Counted from the first letter of the stretch, positions 1-8,781 are shown. The stretch is DNA of 64,000 nt from Candidatus Zemynaea palustris (GCA_003134695.1 PLCB01000026.1:196045-260044); one strand, 5' to 3'. The notes: generated from the letters alone by a model not told the origin. A program made the numbers and translations.

Positions 1-738
1 GGACAAATGACGTCGGCCAACTTGCAAAAGTGGCTCGGCATCTTCCTCGACAAGAAGTACATGTCGGCCGCCGTCATCCAAGGCGTGATCACGAGCGAAG
101 GTCAGATCACCGGCTCGTTCACGGAAGATGACGTAGTCCGTATCTCCAACGAACTCAACGCCGGCGCGCTCCCGGTTGCGGTGACCGTGATCGAGAACGA
201 TACGATCGGTGCAATTCTCGGAAAAACCGATCTCCAGAAGTCGCTGGTGGCCTCGCTCATCGGGCTGACCCTCGTGTCGCTCTTCATGATCTTCGTCTAC
301 CGGCTGCCGGGTTTCATGGCGGTTATCGCACTCATCGTCTACGTCCTGATGCTGCTCGGCTTGCTGGCCGGGGTGAAGGCGGTCTTGACGCTGCCCGGGA
401 TCGCGGGTTTCGTGCTCTCGATCGGCATGGCGGTCGATGCCAACGTCCTGATCTTCGAACGGCTCAAGGAAGAGTTGTGGTCGGGGAAGAGTCTGCGCGC
501 CTCGGTGCAGATCGGTTTCCGGCGCGCGTTCACCGCGGTCTTCGACAGCCACGTGACGACCATCGTCGGCGCGGGGGTGCTCTTCATGCTCGGGACCGGA
601 ACGGTCAAAGGCTTCGCGTACACGTTGTTCTGGGGGACGGTCTTCTCGCTCGTGACCGCGGTCTTCATCACGCGCTACTTCATGGATGTCGTCGTCGAAA
701 ACGATCTGGTTACGAACCACAAGGCATACGGGGTCTAA
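1..738 (+). CDS. secD: Protein translocase subunit SecD, C-terminal part (5' end outside window)
   Basis: This is the membrane half of SecD, which with SecF uses the proton motive force to help SecYEG release exported proteins on the periplasmic side. The frame is open from base 1, so the gene starts upstream. Visible are the end of the periplasmic P1 region, the first hydrophobic segment after it (about codons 80-100), and the conserved SecD motif GMAVDANVLIFERLKEEL followed by further membrane segments. The stop is immediately followed by the secF start at 739, so the two are co-transcribed. Family identity is clear from the motif and the neighbour. Confidence 0.96.
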   Translation, partial: GQMTSANLQKWLGIFLDKKYMSAAVIQGVITSEGQITGSFTEDDVVRISNELNAGALPVAVTVIENDTIGAILGKTDLQKSLVASLIGLTLVSLFMIFVYRLPGFMAVIALIVYVLMLLGLLAGVKAVLTLPGIAGFVLSIGMAVDANVLIFERLKEELWSGKSLRASVQIGFRRAFTAVFDSHVTTIVGAGVLFMLGTGTVKGFAYTLFWGTVFSLVTAVFITRYFMDVVVENDLVTNHKAYGV

Positions 739-2049
739 ATGTTCTTCCGTAGGCTGAACTGGAACGTCGTCGGCTGGTTCAAGCTCGTCTCGGCGATCTC
801 GTATACGATCATCGCCGCCGGCGCGATCATGATCGCGTACAACTGGTTCGCGCACGGCTACCCGATCAAACTCGGCCTGTCGTTTACCGGCGGTACCGAC
901 GTTACGGTCAAGTTCAATCAGCCCGTGACGCCCGAGAAGATCAAAACGGCGCTGGCCACCGTGGGCGTGACCGACGCGCAGGTCAACACGCTGCAGAAGA
1001 CCGGCGAATTGGCGAGCGAGCGGTTCACGATCTCGACGCAGGTCGACTTCGGCGATCAGCCGGCCAAGGTGTGGAACGCCCTGAGCGCCGTCGCTCCCGT
1101 CGATCGCGGTCAGTCGCAGATCGAATCGGTCGGCCCCTCGCTCTCGCACGAGTACCTGATCAAGGCCCTCGAGGCGCTGGTCATCGCGATCAGCATCCAG
1201 TTCCTCTACATCGCCTTCCGTTTCGGCTGGAACTACATTTTCGGCCAAGTCGTCGTGATCGCGCTCGTGCGCGACGCGGCGATGATGATCGGCATCTACG
1301 CGCTGGCGCAGAAGCGCGCCGACGACGCCTTCCTCGCTGCGGTGCTGACCGTCATCGGCTACTCGGTCATGGACACGATCGTGATCCTCGATCGGATCCG
1401 CGAGAACGTCAAGCTCATGCCCAACGCGCCGTACGACAAGATCGTCAACTCTTCGATCTTGCAGACCATGACGCGCTCGTTCAACACGCTCGCAACCGTC
1501 GTGATCACGCTCGTCGCGCTGCTCGCCTTCGGCGGCGCCTCGCTGCAGAATTTCGCATTCGCATTGCTGGTCGGAATCTGCTCGGGAGGTTACCACTCGA
1601 TCTTCTACTCGGCGCCGTTGGTGTACGTGATGCGCGAGCGTGAGCAGCGCCGTACCGCAAAGCGCCGCACCCGGGAGCGTGCCGACGCCGAACGACCGCG
1701 CACGGTCGCCGAAGCGCGCGAACAGGCCGCGCGCGGGATGTCGCGCGATCAGATCTTGGCGGCGCGCCGCGAGCGCCGCGCGCGCGAGAAGACTTCCGGC
1801 CGGCCGACCGGCGGTCCGGCGCGATATCGCAAGAAATCGCAGCCCGGGGCGCCCATCGCGACGTCGCTCGAGGACGAACAGTTCTACGACGAATCGAGCG
1901 AGATGGATCCGCTCGACGCGCAGCGCGCCGGTCTTCACGACGCCGAGCTCGAACTCGGTCACGAAGAGATCCATTTCGATCTCGACGACGAACCAGAGAC
2001 GAGCGGTGAAACGCAGAGCGAAGCCTCCGCAGCGGCAAAGCAGGAGTAA
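739..2049 (+). CDS. secF: Protein translocase subunit SecF with long charged C-terminal tail
   Basis: SecF partners SecD in the SecDF export motor of the inner membrane. The protein has an N-terminal membrane segment (about residues 15-37), the periplasmic motif LSFTGGTDV near residue 50, and the family signature VMDTIVILDRIREN near residue 215, followed by the remaining membrane helices to about residue 300. The last ~130 residues are hydrophilic, first Arg/Glu-rich then strongly acidic. Typical SecF proteins end shortly after the last helix at around 300-330 residues, so this tail is an unusual cytoplasmic extension. The start directly abuts the secD stop. Confidence 0.96.
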   Translation: MFFRRLNWNVVGWFKLVSAISYTIIAAGAIMIAYNWFAHGYPIKLGLSFTGGTDVTVKFNQPVTPEKIKTALATVGVTDAQVNTLQKTGELASERFTISTQVDFGDQPAKVWNALSAVAPVDRGQSQIESVGPSLSHEYLIKALEALVIAISIQFLYIAFRFGWNYIFGQVVVIALVRDAAMMIGIYALAQKRADDAFLAAVLTVIGYSVMDTIVILDRIRENVKLMPNAPYDKIVNSSILQTMTRSFNTLATVVITLVALLAFGGASLQNFAFALLVGICSGGYHSIFYSAPLVYVMREREQRRTAKRRTRERADAERPRTVAEAREQAARGMSRDQILAARRERRAREKTSGRPTGGPARYRKKSQPGAPIATSLEDEQFYDESSEMDPLDAQRAGLHDAELELGHEEIHFDLDDEPETSGETQSEASAAAKQE

Positions 2050-2092
2050 GACCGAAACCCCGACGCGTCGCCGGCGAGCGACTCGCGCCGCC

Positions 2093-4081
2093 GTGTTGCC
2101 GCCGCCTACCCGGTCGGAGGCCGCCTTCGAAGCGCTGCTCGCGCGTTTCGATCGGGACGAAGATGGCGTGCCGGGCGCGCCTGCACTGGACGTGCCCGCG
2201 CCGGACAGGCCTGAGCCAAGTGGCGTGCAGGTGTTCGTCGATGCATTGTTTGCGAAGGGCAACGAATATCTCGAGAAAGACCGGTTCGCGACCATCGGCG
2301 ACGCAAGTGATTTTTTCACGAAGATCGTCGGCGTCTCGTTCGAGCGGCGTCAAGAGAAGATCGTCGGCTTGGAACCCGGCGAGATGCTCGAACTCTTGCG
2401 CGAACCCGACAACCAACACGATGCCAACGCGATCGCCGTGCGCTACGGGGCGATCCAATTGGGATACCTCCGGCGGGAGATCGCGAAGCGTCTCGCGCCG
2501 AACATCGACGGCGGCGAACGCTATTCGGCGGTCGTCGGCAGCATCACGGGCGGCGGCCCCGACAAGCACACCGGCGTCAACATTCACGTACGCCGTCACC
2601 GCGCCGCGCGACCGAGCGCGGAGGACGCGAGTGCGCGGGCAACGTTCGCGAGAGAGTCCGATGCGATTCGCGCGCTCTTCCTCGGCGAGCGCCCGCTGCG
2701 ACCGGCGCAAGTCGCGGTCCTCGAACGACTCGCCGAGAAGCGCAACACGCTCGCGGTCATGGGCACCGGGCGTGGGAAATCGTTGTGTTTCCAGCTCCCG
2801 GCGACCGAATCGGCGTTGCGCGAGCATGCCAAGACGCTCGTCTTCTACCCGCTGCGCGCGCTCGCCAACGATCAGCACGATGCGCTGGTCAGGCGCCTCG
2901 AGCCGCTCGGGCTGCGCATTCTGCGCGCAAACGGCGCGATTGACGGCGACGAGCGAGCGGCGCTGGAACTCGCGCTCGAAGACGGTTCCTGGGACGTCAT
3001 CCTGGCGACGCCTGAGTTCGCAACCTATCATCACCAAGCGTTCGCACGCCCGCCGAATCGGCCGGCTTTGCTCGTCGTCGACGAAGCGCATCATCTCTAC
3101 GAGTCGCGCCACCGACCGGCGTACGTCGGTTTCGGCGATCTGGTCAAAGAGCTCGGCTCGCCGCAGGTGCTCGCTCTGACGGCGACCGCCGGCGACGACG
3201 CGTTTCACGAGATTCGCCGCGTCCTCGCCATCGAGTCCTGGGTGATCGATCCGACGGTACGCGAAAACCTTCACGTCGTGGACGCGCGCAACACCAAAGA
3301 CAAACTTGCCTACTTGGAGCGAACGCTCGACGGCGAGGGAAAGGCGATCGTGTATTGCATGTCGCGCAGCGAGGCACACAAGGCCGCCGATCGGCTGCGG
3401 CGCCGCTTCGGCCCGACCGTCGCCTTTTATCACGCAGGGATGCCGAGCGGAGAACGGACGCTGGTGGAAGATTTCTTTCGCAGCGGAGGCTTGCGCATCG
3501 TCGTCGCGACCTCGGCGTTCGGCGAGGGCATCGACCTCCCCGACGTGCGCGCGGTCGTTTTGTATCATTTGAATTTCGCGTTCACCGAATTCAATCAGCA
3601 GGCCGGTCGCGCCGGCCGGGACGACGCGCCGGCTCAGATCCATCTCCTGTACGGCGACGAAGACCGGCGCATCAACGATTACCTGCTCCGGCGCGCCGCG
3701 CCGTCGCTCGGCGTCTTGCGTGAACTGTATCGCGGGATGCGCGGCCTGGCGGCGTTGGACGTCGTGCGGACGAACTACGAAGACGTCGCGCGGACCCTCG
3801 AGCTCGACAACGTCGACGGCAGCACGGTGTCGACCGCCGTTCGGATCTGGGAGGAAGCCGGTCTGGTCGAAACTGGTCGCGACGACGACGGCCGCTTCGT
3901 ACGCTTTCTTGAGTTCGCCGGAAGAGTCGACTTGACGAAGACGACGCGTTATGCCGAAGCCGAGGCCGAACGCGAGAGCTTCGAACGGTTCTGCAAACTC
4001 GCGCTCACGGCCGACGCGACGACGCTCGAGCAGATCATCAACCGCCCCATTTATCCGGATCGGGTCGCCTTGGCGAAATGA
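2093..4081 (+). CDS. RecQ-like DEAH helicase with N-terminal HIRAN domain
   Basis: Superfamily 2 helicase of about 662 residues. An N-terminal HIRAN-type segment (about residues 75-165, with EPDNQHDANAIAV) is associated in other proteins with binding DNA ends or damaged DNA. The helicase core follows: Walker A GTGRGKS (224-230), DEAH (330-333), ALTATA, and the RecQ-like motif VI QQAGRAGR near residue 502. The GTG at 2093 is chosen as start because the open frame reaches back into secF, where its Arg/Ser-rich translation is only a secF shadow. The next gene overlaps its stop (ATGA). In many Firmicutes recJ occupies the slot after secDF, so a repair role is plausible, but no RecJ nuclease motifs are visible. 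Confidence 0.85.
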   Translation: MLPPPTRSEAAFEALLARFDRDEDGVPGAPALDVPAPDRPEPSGVQVFVDALFAKGNEYLEKDRFATIGDASDFFTKIVGVSFERRQEKIVGLEPGEMLELLREPDNQHDANAIAVRYGAIQLGYLRREIAKRLAPNIDGGERYSAVVGSITGGGPDKHTGVNIHVRRHRAARPSAEDASARATFARESDAIRALFLGERPLRPAQVAVLERLAEKRNTLAVMGTGRGKSLCFQLPATESALREHAKTLVFYPLRALANDQHDALVRRLEPLGLRILRANGAIDGDERAALELALEDGSWDVILATPEFATYHHQAFARPPNRPALLVVDEAHHLYESRHRPAYVGFGDLVKELGSPQVLALTATAGDDAFHEIRRVLAIESWVIDPTVRENLHVVDARNTKDKLAYLERTLDGEGKAIVYCMSRSEAHKAADRLRRRFGPTVAFYHAGMPSGERTLVEDFFRSGGLRIVVATSAFGEGIDLPDVRAVVLYHLNFAFTEFNQQAGRAGRDDAPAQIHLLYGDEDRRINDYLLRRAAPSLGVLRELYRGMRGLAALDVVRTNYEDVARTLELDNVDGSTVSTAVRIWEEAGLVETGRDDDGRFVRFLEFAGRVDLTKTTRYAEAEAERESFERFCKLALTADATTLEQIINRPIYPDRVALAK

Positions 4082-4614
4082 GCGAGAAGAAAGTTCTCAA
4101 GATAGCGACGCCGCGCCTGACACTCGTCGCCGCGACTCCGGAGCTGACTTGGGCCGATCTCGATGATCGAACGGCATTTGAGGAGATGCTTGGGGCGGCT
4201 GTGTCCCTGGAATGGCCGCCTTCGATTTTCGAAGACAAAGATCGCATTTATTTTGCTAAACGCTTGGAGAACAATCCGGAAAGCGTCGGCTGGTGGCATT
4301 GGTATTTCATCCTCGGCGAGAATTCACCGAGGTTGATCGGCAACGGCGGATTTGGTGGTTTTCCGGACGACGAGGGCAGCGTGATGGTGGGCTACTCCTT
4401 GCTTCCGCAATTTTATCGCCGCGGTTACGCAAGCGAGGCGGTTGCCGCGCTCATCGATTGGGCGTTCGCCGACGTGCGGGTGCGCCGCATCGTCGCGGAT
4501 GTCTTTCCGGATCTGGCACCGTCGATCGGCCTTCTCCGGAAATGCGGATTCGTTCAAAACGGCGGCGGTGACGAAGCTGGCACGATCCGCTTCGAGCGCC
4601 GCCGCGCCGGTTAG
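4078..4614 (+). CDS. GNAT family N-acetyltransferase (RimJ/RimL-like)
   Basis: Acetyl-CoA-dependent N-acetyltransferase of 178 residues. The protein opens with the RimJ-like pattern TPRLTL and has the acetyl-CoA binding motif A around QFYRRGYASEAV (residues 109-120), followed by the C-terminal motif LRKCGFVQNG. Members acetylate amino groups of proteins, antibiotics or small molecules, and the substrate cannot be read from the sequence. The start overlaps the helicase stop by four bases, suggesting translational coupling. It converges on the interrupted peptidase gene just downstream. Confidence 0.88.
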   Translation: MSEKKVLKIATPRLTLVAATPELTWADLDDRTAFEEMLGAAVSLEWPPSIFEDKDRIYFAKRLENNPESVGWWHWYFILGENSPRLIGNGGFGGFPDDEGSVMVGYSLLPQFYRRGYASEAVAALIDWAFADVRVRRIVADVFPDLAPSIGLLRKCGFVQNGGGDEAGTIRFERRRAG

Positions 4615-4618
4615 GCAC

Positions 4619-5308
4619 TTACGTAACGATCTTGGCAAGTTTGTCGGCGCCGACCGCTTTATAGAAGGCGTTGTCGGTCTCGCTGATCTTCGGCGCCCAC
4701 GGATCGATTTGCGCGCCGTTGACCGGAAAATGCACGGTCGGCCCGACGGCGTCGCCGTAATCCGCATCGGCGAACGGCGCGAAGTCTCCGCTTTCGCGAT
4801 GGGCGAGCACCGTCTGCCGGATCGCCGCCGAGGCGGCTTGCGCGGCACTGCGCACGCTGTCGGACAGGCGACCGTCCTCGGCAAACGTGTCGTACAGCGC
4901 GAGCGCCGGCCGATCGGCGCGCCACGGCAAGTGCCTCCCTTTTGGAAAGCGCACCATGCCGTCGATCGCCTTCGCATCTTCACGAATCGCGGCGCGAGCC
5001 GAGCGGTCGCGCGCGGCGGCGACCAGCGCACGGTCGAGGTTTTCGACGCCCGACTCGATCGAGGCGGTCTTCTTTGGATCGAGATCGAGGACGTCGAACG
5101 CTGCGGCCGGCGACCAGCCGCCGTTGCTCGGGAAGTAGCGCATCTCCATGACGCGATCGACGACGCCGCGCGCCATCGCCGCGGGATCGCCTGCGTGCGC
5201 CGCGATATCGATCGCAACTTCGCTGGGTACGCCCGGCGCAAGCATCGTCTCCGGTGACGCCGCCAGATAGCGCACGCCCGCGTGCGAGAGCGCCGACGAA
5301 AAGCCGAG
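4619..5308 (-). pseudogene. Clostripain-like (C11) cysteine peptidase, 3' fragment cut off by the casposon
   Basis: This is the C-terminal part (about 230 codons) of a peptidase whose N-terminal part lies at 24111-24682. The reading frame runs into the left terminal inverted repeat at 5308, and any ATG-like start beyond that belongs to transposon DNA. It begins LGFSSALSHAGVRYLAASPE, the segment that follows the catalytic Cys in clostripain-like proteins (compare the usual ASEE-type motif). Joining both fragments and counting the 14-bp duplication once gives a continuous 415-residue protein. As it stands it is separated from its promoter and catalytic dyad, so it is presumably non-functional. 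Confidence 0.88.
5295..5308. repeat. Left target-site duplication (14 bp)
   Basis: The sequence GACGAAAAGCCGAG lies directly outside the left inverted repeat and is found again at 24111-24124. The identity can be stretched to 18 bp (5293-5310 and 24109-24126) only by counting two bases that also belong to the inverted repeats on each side. Fourteen bases is the size typical for Cas1-driven casposon insertion. Confidence 0.92.
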
Positions 5309-5346
5309 GGGATAGGAGACAGAGCGCTCCAAGACGAGGCCCCCCC
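5309..5346 (+). repeat. Left terminal inverted repeat (38 bp)
   Basis: It starts GGGATAGGAGACAGAGCG and ends in a run of seven C. Its reverse complement occurs at 24073-24110 with a single mismatch (C at 5327 in the left copy). Weaker similarity between the two ends continues inward for several tens of bases. Confidence 0.95.
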
Positions 5347-5470
5347 ACCCCGGCGCTGGGCGGTCGTGGTGCGGGGTGGCTAGGTGCTTAGCTGGCTTAG
5401 GGTAGGGCCACGCGATTGGAGCCGGAACCCGAGAGTTGTCGTTAATCCGATCTCAGATTGAGGTAATTGG

Positions 5471-5899
5471 ATGTCGTCCTTACTGCTAAGCCGTTGGCGG
5501 ATGCTATTTCGATACGGACACCTTCTAACGATAGGAGGCGCCGTGTTTTTACTACATGAGGAAGCTTCAGCAGTAACGCCTGCTTATCGCTCTCCGCTCG
5601 TTCAATGTAAATCCGTCTCGAACGCTGCGCCCTTCCTATACGACGTCATCACGATCCGACTTTCGAGTGGAGGCTCTATGGGCAACGATGCTCTGCTGGT
5701 TGTAACCGACTCAGGATCGTGGGGCTCTATCGTGCAACGACTCGACTTCCCGAACGCGGCAGTTACCTTCTCCAACGATTGCCGAACAATGCATATACGC
5801 TCGGCAAGACGCGACTATAGTTCCCACACCTTTCGGATGCTTTATAACGATCATATTTACACATGGTCCGCAACATCACACAAGTTCGTCGAGCTGTAG
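5471..5899 (+). CDS. Exported protein of unknown function (element cargo)
   Basis: 142 residues, with a hydrophobic N-terminal segment (about residues 10-33) ending before an Ala-Ser-Ala stretch, consistent with a signal peptide. The rest is polar, with two Cys (in VQCKS and NDCRT) that could pair outside the cytoplasm. An AGG eight bases upstream of the ATG at 5471 supports this start; an internal ATG at 5501 is possible. It lies alone between the outer left end and the internal repeat copy at 5922, so it may be a late addition to the element. No family recognised. Confidence 0.55.
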   Translation: MSSLLLSRWRMLFRYGHLLTIGGAVFLLHEEASAVTPAYRSPLVQCKSVSNAAPFLYDVITIRLSSGGSMGNDALLVVTDSGSWGSIVQRLDFPNAAVTFSNDCRTMHIRSARRDYSSHTFRMLYNDHIYTWSATSHKFVEL

Positions 5900-5921
5900 G
5901 AAATCAGGCGGACAAGCGCGT

Positions 5922-5988
5922 CAGAGCGCTCCAAGACGAGGCCCCCCCGGTCCGGGCGGCGGTGGGCTGGGCGCCTTGGGGCTTAGCG
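5922..5988 (+). repeat. Internal copy of the element terminus
   Basis: Bases 5922-5948 are identical to the inner 27 bases of the left inverted repeat (5320-5346), including the C7 run. Continuing inward, 5949-5988 matches the right arm (reverse complement of about 24035-24071) better than the outer left arm does. The outermost 11 bases of the terminus are absent. This looks like the original or a second left end now lying about 600 bp inside. Confidence 0.85.
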
Positions 5989-6273
5989 TCAGGAGTCTGT
6001 ATCCTCGCCTAGAGCATCGGTTATATCGGCGCGGACGGTTCGAAGACGAACGCCGACTTGGCGCAACAACGGCTGGATACGTGGATCTCCTATGTGCGCT
6101 GAATAACGAAGAGGCAGGCTATCTAGCTCGTTCCCCGCGGCTTCAATTTGAGATACTAGCGGGTGCCCGCCCTCCAATGGCAACGCACCGCTGCGTATTA
6201 GGCCGTCGAGAACTCCGGCGATGCGGTCAATCTCGCCCCAAATCGCTCGAAGATGCGCTTCCAATTTGTCCAT
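5989..6273 (-). CDS. Small helical protein of unknown function
   Basis: 94 residues, without cysteines or membrane segments, predicted mostly helical (LEAHLRAIWGEIDRIAGVL). It starts 15 bases after the stop of the gene at 6289-6906 on the same strand, so the two probably form an operon. Its 3' end abuts the internal terminus copy. No family recognised. Confidence 0.5.
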   Translation of the reverse strand: MDKLEAHLRAIWGEIDRIAGVLDGLIRSGALPLEGGHPLVSQIEAAGNELDSLPLRYSAHIGDPRIQPLLRQVGVRLRTVRADITDALGEDTDS

Positions 6274-6288
6274 ATTTATGTTTCTTTC

Positions 6289-6906
6289 TTATTGCGTCGA
6301 AGCTGGGGCGTGCCTTTCGGCAAGGGCGACCGCGTTATCTAATCTACCTGCCGCATCCGTGTCTCCGAACAAGCGCCACACCTTAGAAAGCGCAATGCAC
6401 GGCGTTGCATACACGGATCGCATGGCTGCCTTCTGCCCGTCGGTCCAGTCGTCATAGACGTCCTCCGGATCAGCTCCTCCCTCGATCGCCGCCACCACCT
6501 CGGCTTTTCTATCGGCTTCGACTTGTCGTGCGGACCACCGCGCCGAGCGGATAGATTCGAGGGCATCATAAATCGCGTCAGCGAGAGCGTCATTCAGAGC
6601 GGCCGGCATGTCATCTTTCATCAAACGATCTCGAACCGTAAAATAGGCCACTTTCCACTTCTCCGGCGAAAGCGTGCCAGTTTCTAAGCCAGACATCATT
6701 ATGCTCGTTATTCGCTTGAGCAGGGCCTTGAGCTGCCTTCGTATACCTGCATCAAGACGATCAAATTCCATCCGCTTTATTTCTTTGTCCGCGGCGATTC
6801 TCGTGAGTTGCATCTGCTCTTGACGCCTCCCATTGAAATACTGAGAAGTCAAGACCGCCGCGGCACCCACTGCCGCGCCTAGAACGGGCCCTAGAAAGTC
6901 AGCCAC
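6289..6906 (-). CDS. Membrane-anchored coiled-coil-like protein of unknown function
   Basis: 205 residues. A short small-residue hydrophobic stretch at the N-terminus (GPVLGAAVGAAAVLTSQYF) could anchor it in the membrane, followed by a long charged helical region from about residue 28 to 85 (QEQMQLTRIAADKEIKRMEF). This layout, a single N-terminal membrane segment plus a cytoplasmic helix, recurs in many small proteins of mobile elements and defence loci, but no known domain is recognised. It is the first gene of a two-gene minus-strand operon with the protein at 5989-6273. Confidence 0.6.
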   Translation of the reverse strand: MADFLGPVLGAAVGAAAVLTSQYFNGRRQEQMQLTRIAADKEIKRMEFDRLDAGIRRQLKALLKRITSIMMSGLETGTLSPEKWKVAYFTVRDRLMKDDMPAALNDALADAIYDALESIRSARWSARQVEADRKAEVVAAIEGGADPEDVYDDWTDGQKAAMRSVYATPCIALSKVWRLFGDTDAAGRLDNAVALAERHAPASTQ

Positions 6907-7060
6907 GTCGCGCTAACTTTCTGACGTCAAGTGAAATCGTACCCTCGAATCCGTCCGCCGCGGGCCAGAACAGCTCAACCGCCCAAGAGAGGATGGTCAT
7001 CGTAGAGGACACGCTCGCCTTATTCTCACCCTCCTCGGTCTTGCGCTGCCTGCGCAGCGG

Positions 7061-7642
7061 CTACAAGACCGAATTGCCCGAGTTCTTGCGTCTCTGGAGT
7101 TCGATATGCCAGCCAGGCGACTCATAATTTAGCGAGACAGCGAGTCCTTTGGTTATCTCTTCATAAAGACCGCCGCCGTCGCTAAATTCCCAAAACGAAG
7201 AAAACACTCCCTTTCCTACTGCCAAGGCAGTCTCGTGCTCGCTCTCTGAGTCTGCTTCCGTGTAAGGATCCATCCAGAACTCATAGTGTTTCGCCGGCGC
7301 CCCGTATTTTGTTGACAGTGTAGCCTTCATCTCTACGTAATAGTTCAGTGCCTCGTCGTTGCTGGTTACGAAGACGACCTGCATTTTGACTAAGGTGCGC
7401 GCGGGTGTAAGAAACGCATAAACCCGGACATTCTTTCCGTTGATGGCGCCCGAGAAATCAAGATCTCCGTCGGAATCTACTTTGATAAATGTAAATCCCT
7501 TGGATTGCAATATTGCCTTCACTGTAACGGCCGATGAAAGCCAAGGTACGCCCGCAAAAGGTGGCGCACCCGCTGCATCAGCCGGGGCCACGCAAGTGAC
7601 GGCGGCAAAGATAGGAAGCAATAGCGCAAATAAGTAACGCAA
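7061..7642 (-). CDS. Exported protein of unknown function (element cargo)
   Basis: 193 residues with a clear signal peptide (RYLFALLLPIFAAVTCVAP followed by ADAAGAP). The mature part reads like a small secreted beta-rich domain with the pattern PFAGVPWLSS ... KVDSDGDLDF ... KYGAP, similar in style to short periplasmic proteins that begin with a GVPWG-type segment. No catalytic motif is visible. It stands alone on the minus strand, with about 200 bases of mostly non-coding sequence upstream. Confidence 0.65.
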   Translation of the reverse strand: MRYLFALLLPIFAAVTCVAPADAAGAPPFAGVPWLSSAVTVKAILQSKGFTFIKVDSDGDLDFSGAINGKNVRVYAFLTPARTLVKMQVVFVTSNDEALNYYVEMKATLSTKYGAPAKHYEFWMDPYTEADSESEHETALAVGKGVFSSFWEFSDGGGLYEEITKGLAVSLNYESPGWHIELQRRKNSGNSVL

Positions 7643-7734
7643 TTCATCCTCGCATTAGGCACACGCTAGCGCCTCGTTCGGTAACTGCGTTGCCAGACCT
7701 TGCGCTTGTGTCGGCTCGACAGTGCCCGCGTATA

Positions 7735-7803
7735 ATCCACGCGGCACACGCACTCGTCGCGTTCATCCTTGAGACTTGGGAACAACCTGACAGGGTGGTG
7801 TGA
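7735..7803 (+). pseudogene. Remnant of the 3' end of an Abi_C abortive-infection gene
   Basis: This stretch reads IHAAHALVAFILETWEQ then PDRVV and a stop, nearly the same as the last 22 codons of the intact Abi_C gene at 23118-23942 (IHAAHALVAFILETWEQ then HDGTT). The DNA is closely similar as well and lies in the opposite orientation to the intact copy. Upstream of 7735 the similarity stops, so only about 23 codons survive. It indicates that a second, related abi gene once sat at this end of the element. Confidence 0.8.
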
Positions 7804-7841
7804 TCCTTTCACCGATACGAGCGGCTTTAAATAACGCCGAT

Positions 7842-8768
7842 CTAAATAAGCCGCATCATGATTTCGAGATGCTGAGAGATGCCCAGTCTCTTAGGGACTC
7901 CTAAGCCAGGATAGTGGCCCTCTTGATGATATCGCTGATATTCTGCCGTCGCCAGGGTCCGATTACGTGGTCCGAGTGGGCGTATATCGGAAACGAGTTT
8001 CGCGACCGCTTCCGCAAATTTGCCCGCCTGGTCGTCCTGAGTCTCGTTTGTGTCGGATTTGTAGTGCCTTATATAAATCGCGTCGTTTTCGCCGCTGTTG
8101 ATGTAACAGTGATGTAGTGCAATGCAGTATGGGGCGAAACCGCTCTCCGTCGATTCACCAACGATTGAGTAATCGCCGAAGTGCTCGAAGGCATCATCCG
8201 GGATGACGAGGTGTCGGTCAGAGAAAAACTCATCGTCTGGATAGTCCTGATTGCGAGCCTGCCGATTGAATGGGTCGGTGATCTGAACGCGGATTTCTCT
8301 AGGAAAGAGATTTCGCAGCGCGACGGGCACCTGTCCCTCGCGAATAAGCGCGAATTCAGGATTGAGGGCGGCCGCCTCCTCAACGTGCTCCTTGCTGGCA
8401 CCTTGAGTAACAAAAACAGCTCGCCGATCTTCGTACTGCGCGGCGAATTCGGTAATTTCTTGCGAAGTCGAATCTCGATCTATATACAGAGTCGGCACAA
8501 ACAGATCATATTCGTCCAGGGTGCCGTCCACTAGGTCCGCATATGTTTCTCCGACAGTGCGTCCGCGGAGCGCCCCAAAGCGCGGATTTGTTATCAAACA
8601 GAACGAAGTAGAGTTGTCCACGAGTTCCTTGACCGTAAGTTCATATGACCCGTGGGCTCCCAATGGCTCTACTACAGGCATAATGGAATCGTCAGCGCCC
8701 AATTGACCAGCCAGATCTCTTAAAGCCAGCATCTCGTACATCTTGCCGCGCAAAACCGGAAAGTACAT
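7842..8768 (-). CDS. sce7725 family protein (beta-protein-like), putative defence component
   Basis: 308 residues. It starts MYFPVLRGKMYEMLALRDLA and ends with GVPKRLGISQHLEIMMRL, which fits the sce7725/beta-protein family as I remember it: these proteins open with a Y-P-L-L-R-G/K pattern and contain a TIM-barrel-like fold. The function is not established. It starts 13 bases after the sce7726-type gene, the usual partner, so they form an operon. Such pairs are frequent in accessory islands and are suspected of anti-phage roles; that role is inference here. Confidence 0.75.
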   Translation of the reverse strand: MYFPVLRGKMYEMLALRDLAGQLGADDSIMPVVEPLGAHGSYELTVKELVDNSTSFCLITNPRFGALRGRTVGETYADLVDGTLDEYDLFVPTLYIDRDSTSQEITEFAAQYEDRRAVFVTQGASKEHVEEAAALNPEFALIREGQVPVALRNLFPREIRVQITDPFNRQARNQDYPDDEFFSDRHLVIPDDAFEHFGDYSIVGESTESGFAPYCIALHHCYINSGENDAIYIRHYKSDTNETQDDQAGKFAEAVAKLVSDIRPLGPRNRTLATAEYQRYHQEGHYPGLGVPKRLGISQHLEIMMRLI

Positions 8769-8781
8769 TTTTACGAATTCC

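Noticed and set aside
1640-2092. Early ATG start of the HIRAN helicase inside secF
   Set aside because: The first ~150 codons are an Arg/Ser-rich out-of-frame copy of the secF tail; GTG at 2093 fits better.
1505-3643. Long minus-strand reading frame opposite secF and the helicase
   Set aside because: Arg-rich shadow in GC-rich DNA without domain features; both plus-strand genes are clear.
5332-5346. Start codon for the peptidase 3' fragment in the inverted repeat
   Set aside because: A TTG at 5332 gives an open frame, but the sequence before LGFSS is transposon end DNA and not part of the protein.
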